DNA from: Zygaena filipendulae
Lineage: Eukaryota; Arthropoda; Insecta; Lepidoptera; Zygaenidae
Length of the DNA: 64,000 nucleotides
Reading direction: 5' to 3'
NCBI GenBank assembly: GCA_907165275.2
Contig: OU015653.1
Location: forward strand, 9,268,001 to 9,332,000
The notes under the pieces were generated by a model. That model was given only the letters and a program-made list of their open reading frames with translations. It made no database searches and was not told where the DNA came from. Of the stretch, positions 56,301 through 64,000 are shown piece after piece (the first letter of the stretch is position 1; each line of letters opens with the position of its first letter). Made by a program: the position numbers and the translations under genes.

Positions 56301-57441
56301 CAGGGTCACGATACAACTGCTGCTGGGAGTAGCTTCTTCTTGTCCATGATGGGCATCCACCAAGACATTCAAGACAAAGTTATCGAAGAACTCGATTTGA
56401 TCTTCGGTGACTCTGATCGTCCCGCGACATTCCAAGATACACTTGAAATGAAATATCTTGAGAGATGTTTAATGGAGACTCTGAGAATGTTTCCACCAGT
56501 ACCAATCATTGCCCGTGATATCAAAAGAGACATAATTCTACGTAAGTTTCCAAAATAATCAATCAATCAATAGTAATTAAGTGGTTCAATACATAGCTAA
56601 ATGCTAATATCTACTTTAATTACAGCATCCAATAATAAGATAGTTCCAGCTGGTGCCACCATTGTGATTGGAACTTATAAGCTACATAGACGCCCTGATG
56701 TCTATCCCAACCCAGACAAATTTAACCCTGACAACTTCCTACCCGAAAAATCGGCTAATCGCCATTATTATGCCTTTGTGCCTTTCTCTGCTGGACCTAG
56801 AAGTTGTGTGGGTTAGTAAATTATCTGCCTAATTACTAATGTTATTATTACGTATTCTTACATGCTATGCATTAAGTATATACGTATTATTATAATTATG
56901 CTAAATATGATTTTATTACTAGGTACGTTAAGCGTGAAATAAGAAGTATAATCAGCTTTTTTATTTCGCAACTGCTGAAACGCTACATTTTGATGGTGAT
57001 AAACCACCACTCAGGCACCGTCTTGATTGATAGAACGAATTCCATCAACGAAGTCCACATTAGGTATACTTCTAATAGTTGTGCAAGTTTCCTTATAACA
57101 CTTTACATACGTAAATCAGAAAAGACTCATAGAATGCAAGTCTGAGAGATCGGACATGTGCGCTTTGAATAAGCGACAAAAATTTCACTACTGGGTTACA
57201 TTTACTTTTCGATAGAACTTAAAAGCAAGCACTGATATAACATAATATCTTCTATTTTACAGGTCGCAAATACGCCATGTTGAAGCTCAAGATTATCCTA
57301 TCAACGATTTTGAGAAATTTCAGAGTGCACTCAGACCTCAAAGAAGAAGACTTTAAGCTCCAAGCGGATATTATTCTAAAACGCGCTGAAGGATTTAGAG
57401 TCAGTCTTACTCCTCGCAAAAAAATTGCCAAAGCATGTTAA
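50132..57441 (+). CDS. cytochrome P450, CYP4G subfamily (complete, 8 coding exons)
   Basis: Joins 50132-50339, 50512-50715, 51287-51466, 55528-55724, 55817-56107, 56304-56541, 56626-56811 and 57263-57441, with GT-AG introns. The product is 560 residues, normal for CYP4G. Visible parts: N-terminal membrane anchor (about 16-35), hinge [10 protein letters not shown] (51-60), the CYP4G-specific acidic/serine insertion (about 283-325), I-helix [11 protein letters not shown] (360-370), K-helix ETLR (418-421), and heme loop [10 protein letters not shown] (493-502; heme thiolate Cys500). Known for the subfamily: endoplasmic reticulum enzymes of oenocytes that convert fatty aldehydes to cuticular hydrocarbons by oxidative decarbonylation, with NADPH-P450 reductase. 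That this copy does so is inference from subfamily. The ATG at 50132 is chosen because it gives the typical N-terminus, and a splice acceptor lies 18 bp upstream. No disabling change is seen. Confidence 0.95.
50512..50715 (+). CDS. CYP4G coding exon 2
   Basis: Residues 70-137. Acceptor CTGCTTCAG, donor GTAAGA. Contains [20 protein letters not shown] and [15 protein letters not shown], strongly conserved in CYP4G. Confidence 0.93.
50716..51286 (+). other. CYP4G intron 2
   Basis: 571 bp. A fragment of a dispersed repeat (minus orientation, GTGCGCGAGTCCGACTTGC) lies at 50964-51003. Confidence 0.8.
51287..51466 (+). CDS. CYP4G coding exon 3
   Basis: Residues 138-197. Acceptor TTATTTCCAG, donor GTACGT. 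Contains the C-helix region [20 protein letters not shown], whose Trp-x-x-x-Arg contacts heme. Confidence 0.93.
54757..54950 (+). repeat. dispersed repeat family H, copy 2
   Basis: Shares CACCAATTTTATGCCTCCTC, GACAGCTGAGAATTACTGTC and CAGTTCATTTGTATGGAGTG with 29140-29345. Confidence 0.55.
54979..55139. repeat. 16-bp minisatellite, about 10 units
   Basis: Unit AATTCGCAAATGGTCC. Units 3-4 are diverged (GAGGGTTTAAAATGTCC region); the last six are nearly identical. Because 16 is not a multiple of three, all frames read the same short peptides in rotation, so the open frames here are artefacts. Confidence 0.9.
55184..55390 (+). mobile_element. Lep1-type Helitron in CYP4G intron 3
   Basis: TCCTACTAATATTATAAACG to GGGGCACAACTAG, flanked by A and T. 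Closely similar in body to the minus-strand copies at 13737 and 15092. Confidence 0.88.
55528..55724 (+). CDS. CYP4G coding exon 4
   Basis: Residues 198-263. Acceptor AATTATTACAG, donor GTAAAT. Contains [20 protein letters not shown] and [12 protein letters not shown], near-diagnostic for CYP4G. Confidence 0.93.
55817..56107 (+). CDS. CYP4G coding exon 5 (subfamily-specific insertion)
   Basis: Residues 264-360. Acceptor AAATGTAACAG, donor GTAAAT. After [12 protein letters not shown] comes the serine/threonine- and aspartate-rich insertion ([11 protein letters not shown] near its end) that marks CYP4G, then [13 protein letters not shown] and the start of the I-helix. Confidence 0.93.
56304..56541 (+). 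CDS. CYP4G coding exon 6 (I- and K-helix)
   Basis: Residues 361-439. Acceptor ATTACACAG, donor [17 protein letters not shown] (oxygen activation) and [10 protein letters not shown] (ExxR). Confidence 0.93.
56626..56811 (+). CDS. CYP4G coding exon 7 (heme loop)
   Basis: Residues 440-501. Acceptor TTAATTACAG, donor GTTAGT (a less common form). [12 protein letters not shown] (PERF-like) and [12 protein letters not shown] with heme Cys500. Confidence 0.92.
56812..57262 (+). other. CYP4G intron 7
   Basis: 451 bp, no recognised repeat. Confidence 0.8.
57263..57441 (+). CDS. CYP4G coding exon 8
   Basis: Residues 502-560 and TAA. Acceptor [30 protein letters not shown] (L-helix) and the C-terminal beta region. 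Confidence 0.93.
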
Positions 57442-57600
57442 ACAATATTGTTTACCGACTAACATCTCTATAATATATATATGACATCTACTAACAATTT
57501 AATTATAATCGCCTCTTGTGATATTTGTACTGATGATTAATTTATTTTTAATGGTACTGGTAGAGCGTTCTGTAAACTTGTCATAACACTGAAAGAATAT

Positions 57601-57606
57601 AATAAA
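57601..57606 (+). terminator. poly(A) signal for CYP4G
   Basis: AATAAA 160 bp after the stop. A second AATAAA at 57696-57701 could be used instead. Confidence 0.6.
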
Positions 57607-57731
57607 CGATATTATATTTTGACAGATCATGTTGAATTGACTTTTGTAAATAATTGTTTAGTTGCTTTTGTAGTTGTTATTCAATGTGATCGACAAATAA
57701 ACATTAGCAATGATTATTATGTTATAGATGT

Positions 57732-57741
57732 TTTATTTATT
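57732..57741 (-). terminator. poly(A) signal for the TTC29-like gene
   Basis: Two overlapping AATAAA on the minus strand (57732-57737, 57736-57741), about 50 bp after the stop. They lie about 30 bp from the second CYP4G signal, so the two 3' UTRs abut or overlap. Confidence 0.6.
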
Positions 57742-57786
57742 TGTAAACAATATTAATCAAAAATAAGTAGAGCAAACTTATATCTA

Positions 57787-57922
57787 TCATTGATCGTTTC
57801 TATTATAGCTGCTTCTAAACTTTCTTATATCTTCAATTGTGTTCATTCTTCCGAGCAGTAATGCATCGCCCTCAGATTCTTGTGCTAAGTTTTGCATAGC
57901 TTCTTTAAGTTCGAGTTTAATT
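57787..57922 (-). CDS. TTC29-like last exon
   Basis: Acceptor CCCATTCAG. Encodes IKLELKEAMQNLAQESEGDA and ends IRKFRSSYNRNDQ, stop TGA. Confidence 0.75.
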
Positions 57923-60900
57923 CTGAATGGGAGGTTAAATTTAACATTACGATAATAAAAATTCAAGCTATAAATGAAATGAATTTATGCAAACATATTT
58001 ACATACCGTAAAACGTCAAGTGGAGTGCGGTTGTGCACTTCACATAAGCAAGGCAAAAATTCGTGATGTTGCCTTTTGACCCACCATGCAGCATGGGATA
58101 GTTTCCATTCAATTGTTTTTATCTGCGCGACTGCACACAACCTAGCTTCTCTAATAAGAATGAAGTAAGAACTCATAAGTTCTTGACCTACATAAAAAGT
58201 TATATTATTATTATTATATGGGCTATTATAGCCCAAATCTGAATGCTTTATCTTATTCATTTTATTTTATCCGAATTCTGGACTAAACTGTCATCTTTAT
58301 CACTATGTTGTTATGAGAAGTGCAGGATAATACATGTTGTATACCCACCTAAGCTTCTTTATATAATAATGAATTACAAAATAAAAATTAAGTTAATCAA
58401 ATTTTCAAATGACATACCAGCAGATATAGCCATCATTAACCTGGACTGTTCAGCCTCTTCTTCATAGATTTCATTGGTTTTAGTTTTGAATATTTCTCCT
58501 AAGCCTTCATGGTCATCCACATTTTTCATTTTCACCACCGATTGACTACCCTAAATAAAACACATCCGTCTTAATTATGCAGGTATAGGTAGGCATATGT
58601 AGTTTATTGGATCTATTGGTTAGAAAGCATAGACATACAGTTGCCCAATTAAATCCCATGAAGCAAGCGAACGCTTCTGCCAGGTGTTGTGTACCAAGCT
58701 CTGGTCTTTCTCTTCTTAAATGCAGTTCGCCAAGTAGATGTAGAGCTCGACCCAACTGCCGTCTCAGACCGTGTTCCATAGCCATAGCACCCATTTCAGT
58801 AAGTAGTTTTGATGCCGCCTCATGGTCGCCCAATCTTTATATAAAAAAGACAGAGATTCTAGACAGTGTTAAAATTTACAGGCACTTTCACGACAGCGAA
58901 GTCCCAGTATTATGAAGGAGTATTAATATCTACGAGTATTTAAATAAAATGAAAATCAAAAGTCATGAAATCTCGAAAATTACTTGCTATAAAGCTGAAA
59001 TTTAGCAAGTAGATCATAATTTAGCTAAGAAAGGATTTTACGGAGTTCTTGCAGGAACTTCTAGATTAACGGGGGTGAAACCGCAGGGAAAAGCTGGTTA
59101 TATACAAAATAGGATGTTGATCAGAAACTATTGCGCTATTTAACCGCTGTAACAAGAGACTATTGTCTGGATCTGAAATCGCCGATCATCGAAGGCTGAT
59201 TCATATATTCATTAATTCGTATATATTCATTCATAATGTACCTACTACTTCATTTGCTTGGTTTCCACGATAAGTATTATATTTTAGTGTGAGATCAATG
59301 TGATTTTATGCATTATAATGTTCTTACTTTTGCATCACAGCGGCCATATGCATTCTAGTTTCGCATAATCCCTGAATATTATTGCTGTCTGTATGAATTT
59401 TAAGTGCTCTCTCGAACGTTTTCTGAGCATTGTTTAAATTATTCATCATCAACTGACAAATTCCAATTTCTATTATTGCTTCGGCCGTCTTGCTGGTTTC
59501 ATTCGCTAAATATGGTGTAATATTAAACACAACGTTATATTACGAGCTTCGTGAAGTAATATTCGTAATAATATATTATGGGAAATATTAAACTACATAT
59601 TTGTTTAAATTTTTTTTTTTTTGTCTTTCTTACATAAAAATACACTAAACGCACATGTCCGCGCGTTTTATCTACAAATTACTACATCTACTATCTTAAA
59701 ATTAGCAATTCTTGTATAAGTAGGTATATAGATATAAATATATTTATATAATCTAAATTACGGAAACGGCTCCAACGATTTTCATGAAATTTATATGCAC
59801 TGGATTTCCGGGCGATTAATCGATCTAGCTAGGGTTCTTTTTTTTAATTTTTAAAAAATGTCGTTTTATCCGTGTTTTCCGGCAATTTAAAATGAGTGTT
59901 TGGTACTGCTTTACCGACACAGCAACACTATAGCTACTTAGCAATAGATGGCGTTGTTAGATTGTGATGATAAAAATATAATTATACTTACCTGCCTACG
60001 TAAAAACTATAAAACTTACAAAAAAATTCTTTGTATTATGCGTATACATGTTTTTGTAATATTATGTCTACACCAAAACTAGTGCCGAATTTCGATTTTA
60101 ACAGTTTTAATAGTTTGAAAACAGTGACCAAAACACGAGAGTTCAGCGAGCGCAGCGAGCGAGTCGCGGCAGCGATGCGCCAAATCCAGATTCTTTTGGT
60201 TTAAATGCACGTTTTGATGTGTAATTACTTTTTTAGGATAGATAATTCAAAAGAACGGCAAAGATTTTCTGATGTGTGGTTAAATACCATCCCTGAGTAC
60301 CATCCATACTGATTTACGTAACATATGAAATGTCCCCCGGTGCCATCTGTTGTAGAGTGGCTAAAACACCTATCTATTTGATGTTAGTAATTTTTTTTTA
60401 AGACACCCTATACAGGGTTTAGTATAAAACAAAGGACGTGTAGAAAAATATAGATAATAATATACTATAGATATTAAAAAAAAAACGCTGACGCAATGAC
60501 AAATCATCCCTATAAAGGGCCATTCAACGTCTCTTTCCTTTGTTTTACTGCTGGCGCGCCGACAAAACAAAATAAGTAAAGATTATTCACACCAGTAAAA
60601 TCAAGTTTCTACTGTAGTTTTTACCAGTATTTCATCGGTCTTTTTATTAAATTTTATATTTTTATTAGTTACATGTAAGCTTACACCATCGAGGACTTCA
60701 ATAGGGAACGTGCAGGAACTATAGGTGGCAGCACTAAATCGACAAAAGAGACACTATGCGGACAGTAGAGGAAACTTATTAGACCTGTCATCGTGCTTTC
60801 GGACGGAAGATAATAATTGAAGAGATAGTTTTGTTTTCATAATTATGTAAACTAAAAAAATTATGTAAAATATAATTAATGATCGTCAGTGGCCAAAATA

Positions 60901-63432
60901 TGTCAAAAGGTTAAAAGCTTTCGAGGCCGGCCATGTATTGGAGGTTGAAGAGATGAGGATGAGGAGGATGATCTAATGAAGAACATGAGGCTGTGAAAAC
61001 TGGTAAAATTGTCGCACAAACTAAAATATCCAATGTTTACGATAAGAAAATAATCCTTACTAATATTATAAATGCGAAAGTGAGTTTTTGTTTATTTATT
61101 TTGTTTATTTACTACCGATCATCGTGAAATTTTGCATACAAGTTTTCAGGGGGTTTATTTACTATTAACTGTTCGGAATTCCTGAACTCCGGACTGTCCG
61201 GAACTCCGAACAGCTAGTGGTAAATAATGTTCTGAATTCCCTTTTCTTTAAATTTTTTTTTTTGTTATTTTTTGTCGATGTATTGATAGTTGATACATCC
61301 AGAAATACAACAATGAATTTAATTAGCTAGAATAATAATTTTCACTAGTAAAATTAATCCTGTTTACTTGTACTAAATGTCAATGGCAACTATCAATAGA
61401 TTCGGATTGGCGACGCTAGTCGGCAGCACGGTCGTTGTGCACGTTCCCTATACGTCCGGTCCCTATCGTTTAAGCAAACACTCTGTATAGATACTTAAAA
61501 AAAAAACTTATCTAAATAGTAAATACACAATTTCATCCAAAATATTAGAGTACTTTCCGAAATTTATATCTTTACCTATTACCTATATATAAAATGCTTT
61601 ATCCTGAATGACTGATGGGTCAACGCACAGCCGAAACCACTGTTCGTAGAGACCTGAAACTTGGAGGATGTGATCTTTGTATGACGTACGCATCCGACAA
61701 GAAAGGGTTTTCGAAAATTCAACCCCTAAGGGGATGAAAAGGGGTTGCAAAGTTTTTATAAAACAATTTCGCCGCAACTGAACGCGGGTGAAACCGCGGG
61801 GAATAGCCATTAGGTAAAGTAGGTAAGTATAAAACTGTCCACAATACCTACGTAACCATGTTGTTTAAATTTCAATGTCACATTCATCAATATTCAAAAA
61901 AGTAACATACATAATATATCTATTAGAGAATAATAGTCATTATAAAATTAATTGTGTCGTTTTGCTTACTTAATTATTTTATATCAATTGACCCAAGGCC
62001 AAACGCGATCATCGCAGTGTCACGTGCCCATAAACATACGTACCTGAGATCGGTAATGCGCAAACTGAATTGGGCTTATGGTACATTATTTTTTTAAAAG
62101 ATGCAAATCAGACGTGCAATGTCCGGATATTAAATAATAAAATCCCTAATACCCAACCAATCTGGCCCTGACTTGTCATTCTGTCCATATAAACAAAACA
62201 GTATTTTTTTTATATCAATGCAAAACAGTCTATATGTTTATATATATTAAAAATAAAACTACAAAACTGGTATGGAAAATCTTGTGTCAGTGACATTATT
62301 GCTGGTGATTTTGTTGTCCTGTGTAGGAATTTGAATATAAAGCTGTTTAATGTTAAATTATTTAATACCTTTACATAAAAATAAAATCGAATAAGATTTG
62401 TTATTTTTGTCTCTTTGTGTTCGGGGTTAATCTTCAAAACGGCAAAACCGTTTTTAACTAGTTAAATATTGAATGATTAAATAGGTATTTGATATTATAT
62501 GGATGTCCAATATTGATTCTGGTCCATGACTAGGATAAAGACTATTTCATTTTGAAGTCACGAAGGAGTCTTAAAATTCACGCGGTAAAACTGCTCGGAT
62601 TAGATAGTAAAAAAATAAATGTTAATTGTAATGACAATTTTGATACCTCACGAGTCACGGATCAATTGAGAGGTGAGGTTTCCCTATCAAAAGGTCTGAG
62701 TGGGAAAACGTTTAACGGCGCAAAACATATATTGAGCAATTATAAGGGTAACTAGCGAGACGTCCTTATAGGAAACTGACCATCTATTAAGGTCTTTAAA
62801 TAGGTGGAATTTTTAACCGCACCTTGGAAGGAAAGTACATCATTTAGTGTATCCAGTATTCACTGGATATAGCCAACTTTACACGAAGGAAAAATTCTTT
62901 GTATTTAAAAAAAAGCAAAACCGCAATAAAAGATTTTATACAATAATAATAATATAATTTACAATGTTTGCTAGAGAGATTTCATCCCTACGATTGACTC
63001 TGTAGATTGGTACCTTAGAAGTGCAGGATTTTATTTTTTCTGATTTTAGTCGGTACGATTTCCGGGTTGGTATATGAGTGTATTTAAAAAAAGTTTTGAA
63101 TGCGGTTCTGTTATTTTTTTAAAATAAAGGCATATTTCCTTTGACTAAAATTGACTCCATGTATTTTGAGTAGGTAGATACCTATTTTTCCTCCAGGAGC
63201 GGTTAAAAAATTCCATTCTGTATCTAAAATCCCCATGGATATTTCGATCCTCACCATCTTTGGCGCGCCTCTCGGCCAGACGGCTTAGCCTCTCGGCCTT
63301 GCCCGGGTCCGCCTTCCGAACGGCACGCGCTTTGCTCAGTAGAACCCTATGTAACTGTATAGCACTTGCGGCGAACACAGTGTCGGGTGGCACTATATCA
63401 CCTTCCCGAACCGCCTCGTATAAAGGCCAGGT
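57787..63432 (-). CDS. TTC29-like tetratricopeptide protein (3' part, 6 exons)
   Basis: On the minus strand, joins 63432-63255, 59505-59328, 58834-58639, 58550-58418, 58187-58007 and 57922-57787. All phases fit, giving 333 codons plus stop. The fragment has tandem TPR helices: SKTAEAIIEIGICQLMMNNL with NAQKTFERALKIH; GLCETRMHMAAVMQ with LGDHEAASKLLTEMG; and RRQLGRALHLLGELHLRRER. A helical C-terminal region follows (EEEAEQSRLMMAISAG, ELKEAMQNLAQESEGD). The order and spacing match the C-terminal two-thirds of animal TTC29 as I recall it, not by search. TTC29 is an axonemal protein needed for sperm flagellar motility through intraflagellar transport and dynein function. The 5' exons lie beyond 64000. 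Confidence 0.75.
58007..58187 (-). CDS. TTC29-like exon e
   Basis: Acceptor TTTTTATGTAG, donor GTATGT. Encodes GQELMSSYFILIREARLCAV and WKLSHAAWWVKRQHHEFLPC. Confidence 0.8.
58418..58550 (-). CDS. TTC29-like exon d
   Basis: Acceptor TTTTATTTAG, donor GTATGT. Encodes SQSVVKMKNVDDHEGLGEIF and the acidic IYEEEAEQSRLMMAISA. Confidence 0.78.
58639..58834 (-). CDS. TTC29-like exon c (TPR)
   Basis: Acceptor TATATAAAG, donor GTATGT. Encodes LGDHEAASKLLTEMGAMAME and HLLGELHLRRERPELGTQHL. Confidence 0.8.
59035..59098 (+). mobile_element. decayed Lep1 tail in TTC29-like intron
   Basis: GAGTTCTTGCAGGAACTTC-like and GGGGGTGAAACCGCAGGGAA. Confidence 0.5.
59328..59505 (-). CDS. TTC29-like exon b (TPR)
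   Basis: Acceptor CCATATTTAG, donor GTAAGA. Encodes NETSKTAEAIIEIGICQLMM through ETRMHMAAVMQ, a TPR helix pair. Confidence 0.8.
59750..59900 (+). repeat. dispersed repeat family C, copy 2
   Basis: ACGGAAACGGCTCCAACGAT, GGGCGATTAATCGATCTAG and GTCGTTTTATCCGTGTTTTC, as at 15310-15460. Confidence 0.6.
61054..61217 (+). mobile_element. Lep1-type Helitron, rearranged tail
   Basis: TCCTTACTAATATTATAAAT head and CGTGAAATTTTGCATACAAG. The usual tail hairpin is replaced by GGACTGTCCGGAACTCCGAA, ending CAGCTAG. Confidence 0.7.
61580..61810 (+). mobile_element. Lep1-related Helitron, type 3 head
   Basis: ATATAAAATGCTTTATCCTG, GACCTGAAACTTGGAGGATG, GGATGAAAAGGGGTTGCAAA, and tail GCGGGTGAAACCGCGGGGAA with TAGCCA. 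Confidence 0.78.
62553..62612 (+). mobile_element. decayed Lep1 tail
   Basis: GAAGTCACGAAGGAGTC and CACGCGGTAAAACTGCTCGG, weak. Confidence 0.35.
63255..63432 (-). CDS. TTC29-like exon a (first in window)
   Basis: Phase 0 start after acceptor AAATTTCAG; donor GTGAGG, phase 1 end. Encodes TWPLYEAVREGDIVPPDTVF and an arginine/alanine-rich helix pair ending AERRAKD. Codon use is G+C-rich. Confidence 0.75.
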
Positions 63433-63588
63433 CTGAAATTTGAAATAAATCAAATCTGTGTATCTTCACCGGGACACTGAATTTTTACTAAACTATGACA
63501 ACGACATTACTCGACAGTAAGCACATGCCTGCCTGTAACACAATCTTAAACGCTCTAGATGAAAAAAGAAAACATATATTTGCTATAG

Positions 63589-63774
63589 GTATATATAAAA
63601 ATGAATCCCTATTTCTCTTGGTCAAGGCATCACGCGTCAACGGCTGGAGCGATCACCATTAAATTTTGCATAAACGTTTTCAGGGATAAAGAAAAGGACA
63701 TAAAGTACTTTTCATTCCGGAATCCCCCCGGGAACTCCGAAATTACTGCGGGTGAAACTTCGGAGGACAGCTAG
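63589..63774 (+). mobile_element. chimeric Helitron: type 2 head, type 1 body and tail
   Basis: TATATAAAAATGAATCCCTA and CTCTTGGTCAAGGCATCACG (type 2) switch, after GGCTGGAGCGATCA, to TAAATTTTGCATAAACGTTT and GACATAAAGTACTTTTCATT (type 1), ending GGACAGCTAG. Confidence 0.8.
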
Positions 63775-64000
63775 TTTGCTATAAAAAGGTCAAAACATTG
63801 TAAATTAATAACTCGGTATATTTTTATTTCATCTACAGTTTTAATAAAGTAAAATCTCGTTGCACGTCCACTTAGGGAAACAAAAACAAGTAGTAGTAGA
63901 TCATTATAATTATTATTACCAAAAAACGCAAAAAAACATAAAAACTTGTTTGTATCGCGGAACGGTTACGGTTCAGAGCTAAGCTTCCACAGCAATATTT
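63775..64000. other. upstream intron of the TTC29-like gene, no exon seen
   Basis: AT-rich, no open frame with matching phase and acceptor was recognised. Confidence 0.4.

Larger units (their letters stand above)
59506..63254 (-). other. long TTC29-like intron, repeat-rich
   Basis: 3.75 kb. It holds repeat family C (59750-59900), a G+C patch GAGCGCAGCGAGCGAGTCGC near 60150, Helitrons at 61054-61217 and 61580-61810, and a decayed tail at 62553-62612. No additional exon is needed to keep phase (phase 1 on both sides). Confidence 0.65.

Overview
The window is nuclear DNA of an insect, almost certainly a moth or butterfly (Lepidoptera). It is AT-rich, intron-bearing and gene-poor. It is packed with short non-autonomous Helitrons of the Lep1 type, recognised by the shared 3' end CGGGTGAAACCGCGGGGCACAGCTAG. 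The best-resolved gene is a CYP4G cytochrome P450, an insect-specific subfamily. The species cannot be told from the sequence alone.

Layout. From 1 to about 30,000 I find no intact gene. This part holds Helitrons, MITEs, foldback elements, LINE tails and a decayed pogo-like transposon (400-1710) sitting inside a Helitron. At 30196-30849 (minus) there is one single-exon gene for a 217-residue protein with a probable ASH/MSP (Hydin-type) immunoglobulin-like domain. From 31,000 to 50,000 the repeats continue, including a broken LINE reverse transcriptase (33935-35163) and dense clusters of nested Helitrons at 36170-37150 and 44570-45865. A possible distal promoter with a non-coding exon lies at 43721-43880.

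The right end is genic. A complete CYP4G gene runs on the plus strand from 50132 to 57441: eight coding exons, 560 residues, every splice junction consistent in phase. Facing it tail to tail is the 3' part of a TTC29-like tetratricopeptide gene on the minus strand (63432 down to 57787). It has six exons and 333 codons, and its 5' end lies beyond the window. The two stop codons are 346 bp apart and the poly(A) signals nearly meet.

How the parts relate. CYP4G enzymes make cuticular hydrocarbons in oenocytes. TTC29 proteins belong to cilia and sperm flagella, and ASH-domain proteins are also common in cilia, so the two minus-strand genes may both act in sperm. The most interesting material is in the repeats: a three-copy MITE family with clean 4-bp target duplications, a filled/empty site pair that shows Helitron insertion between A and T without duplication, Helitrons with exchanged 5' heads, two long near-perfect palindromes of about 0.6-0.75 kb, and a 78-bp Helitron that keeps both ends.
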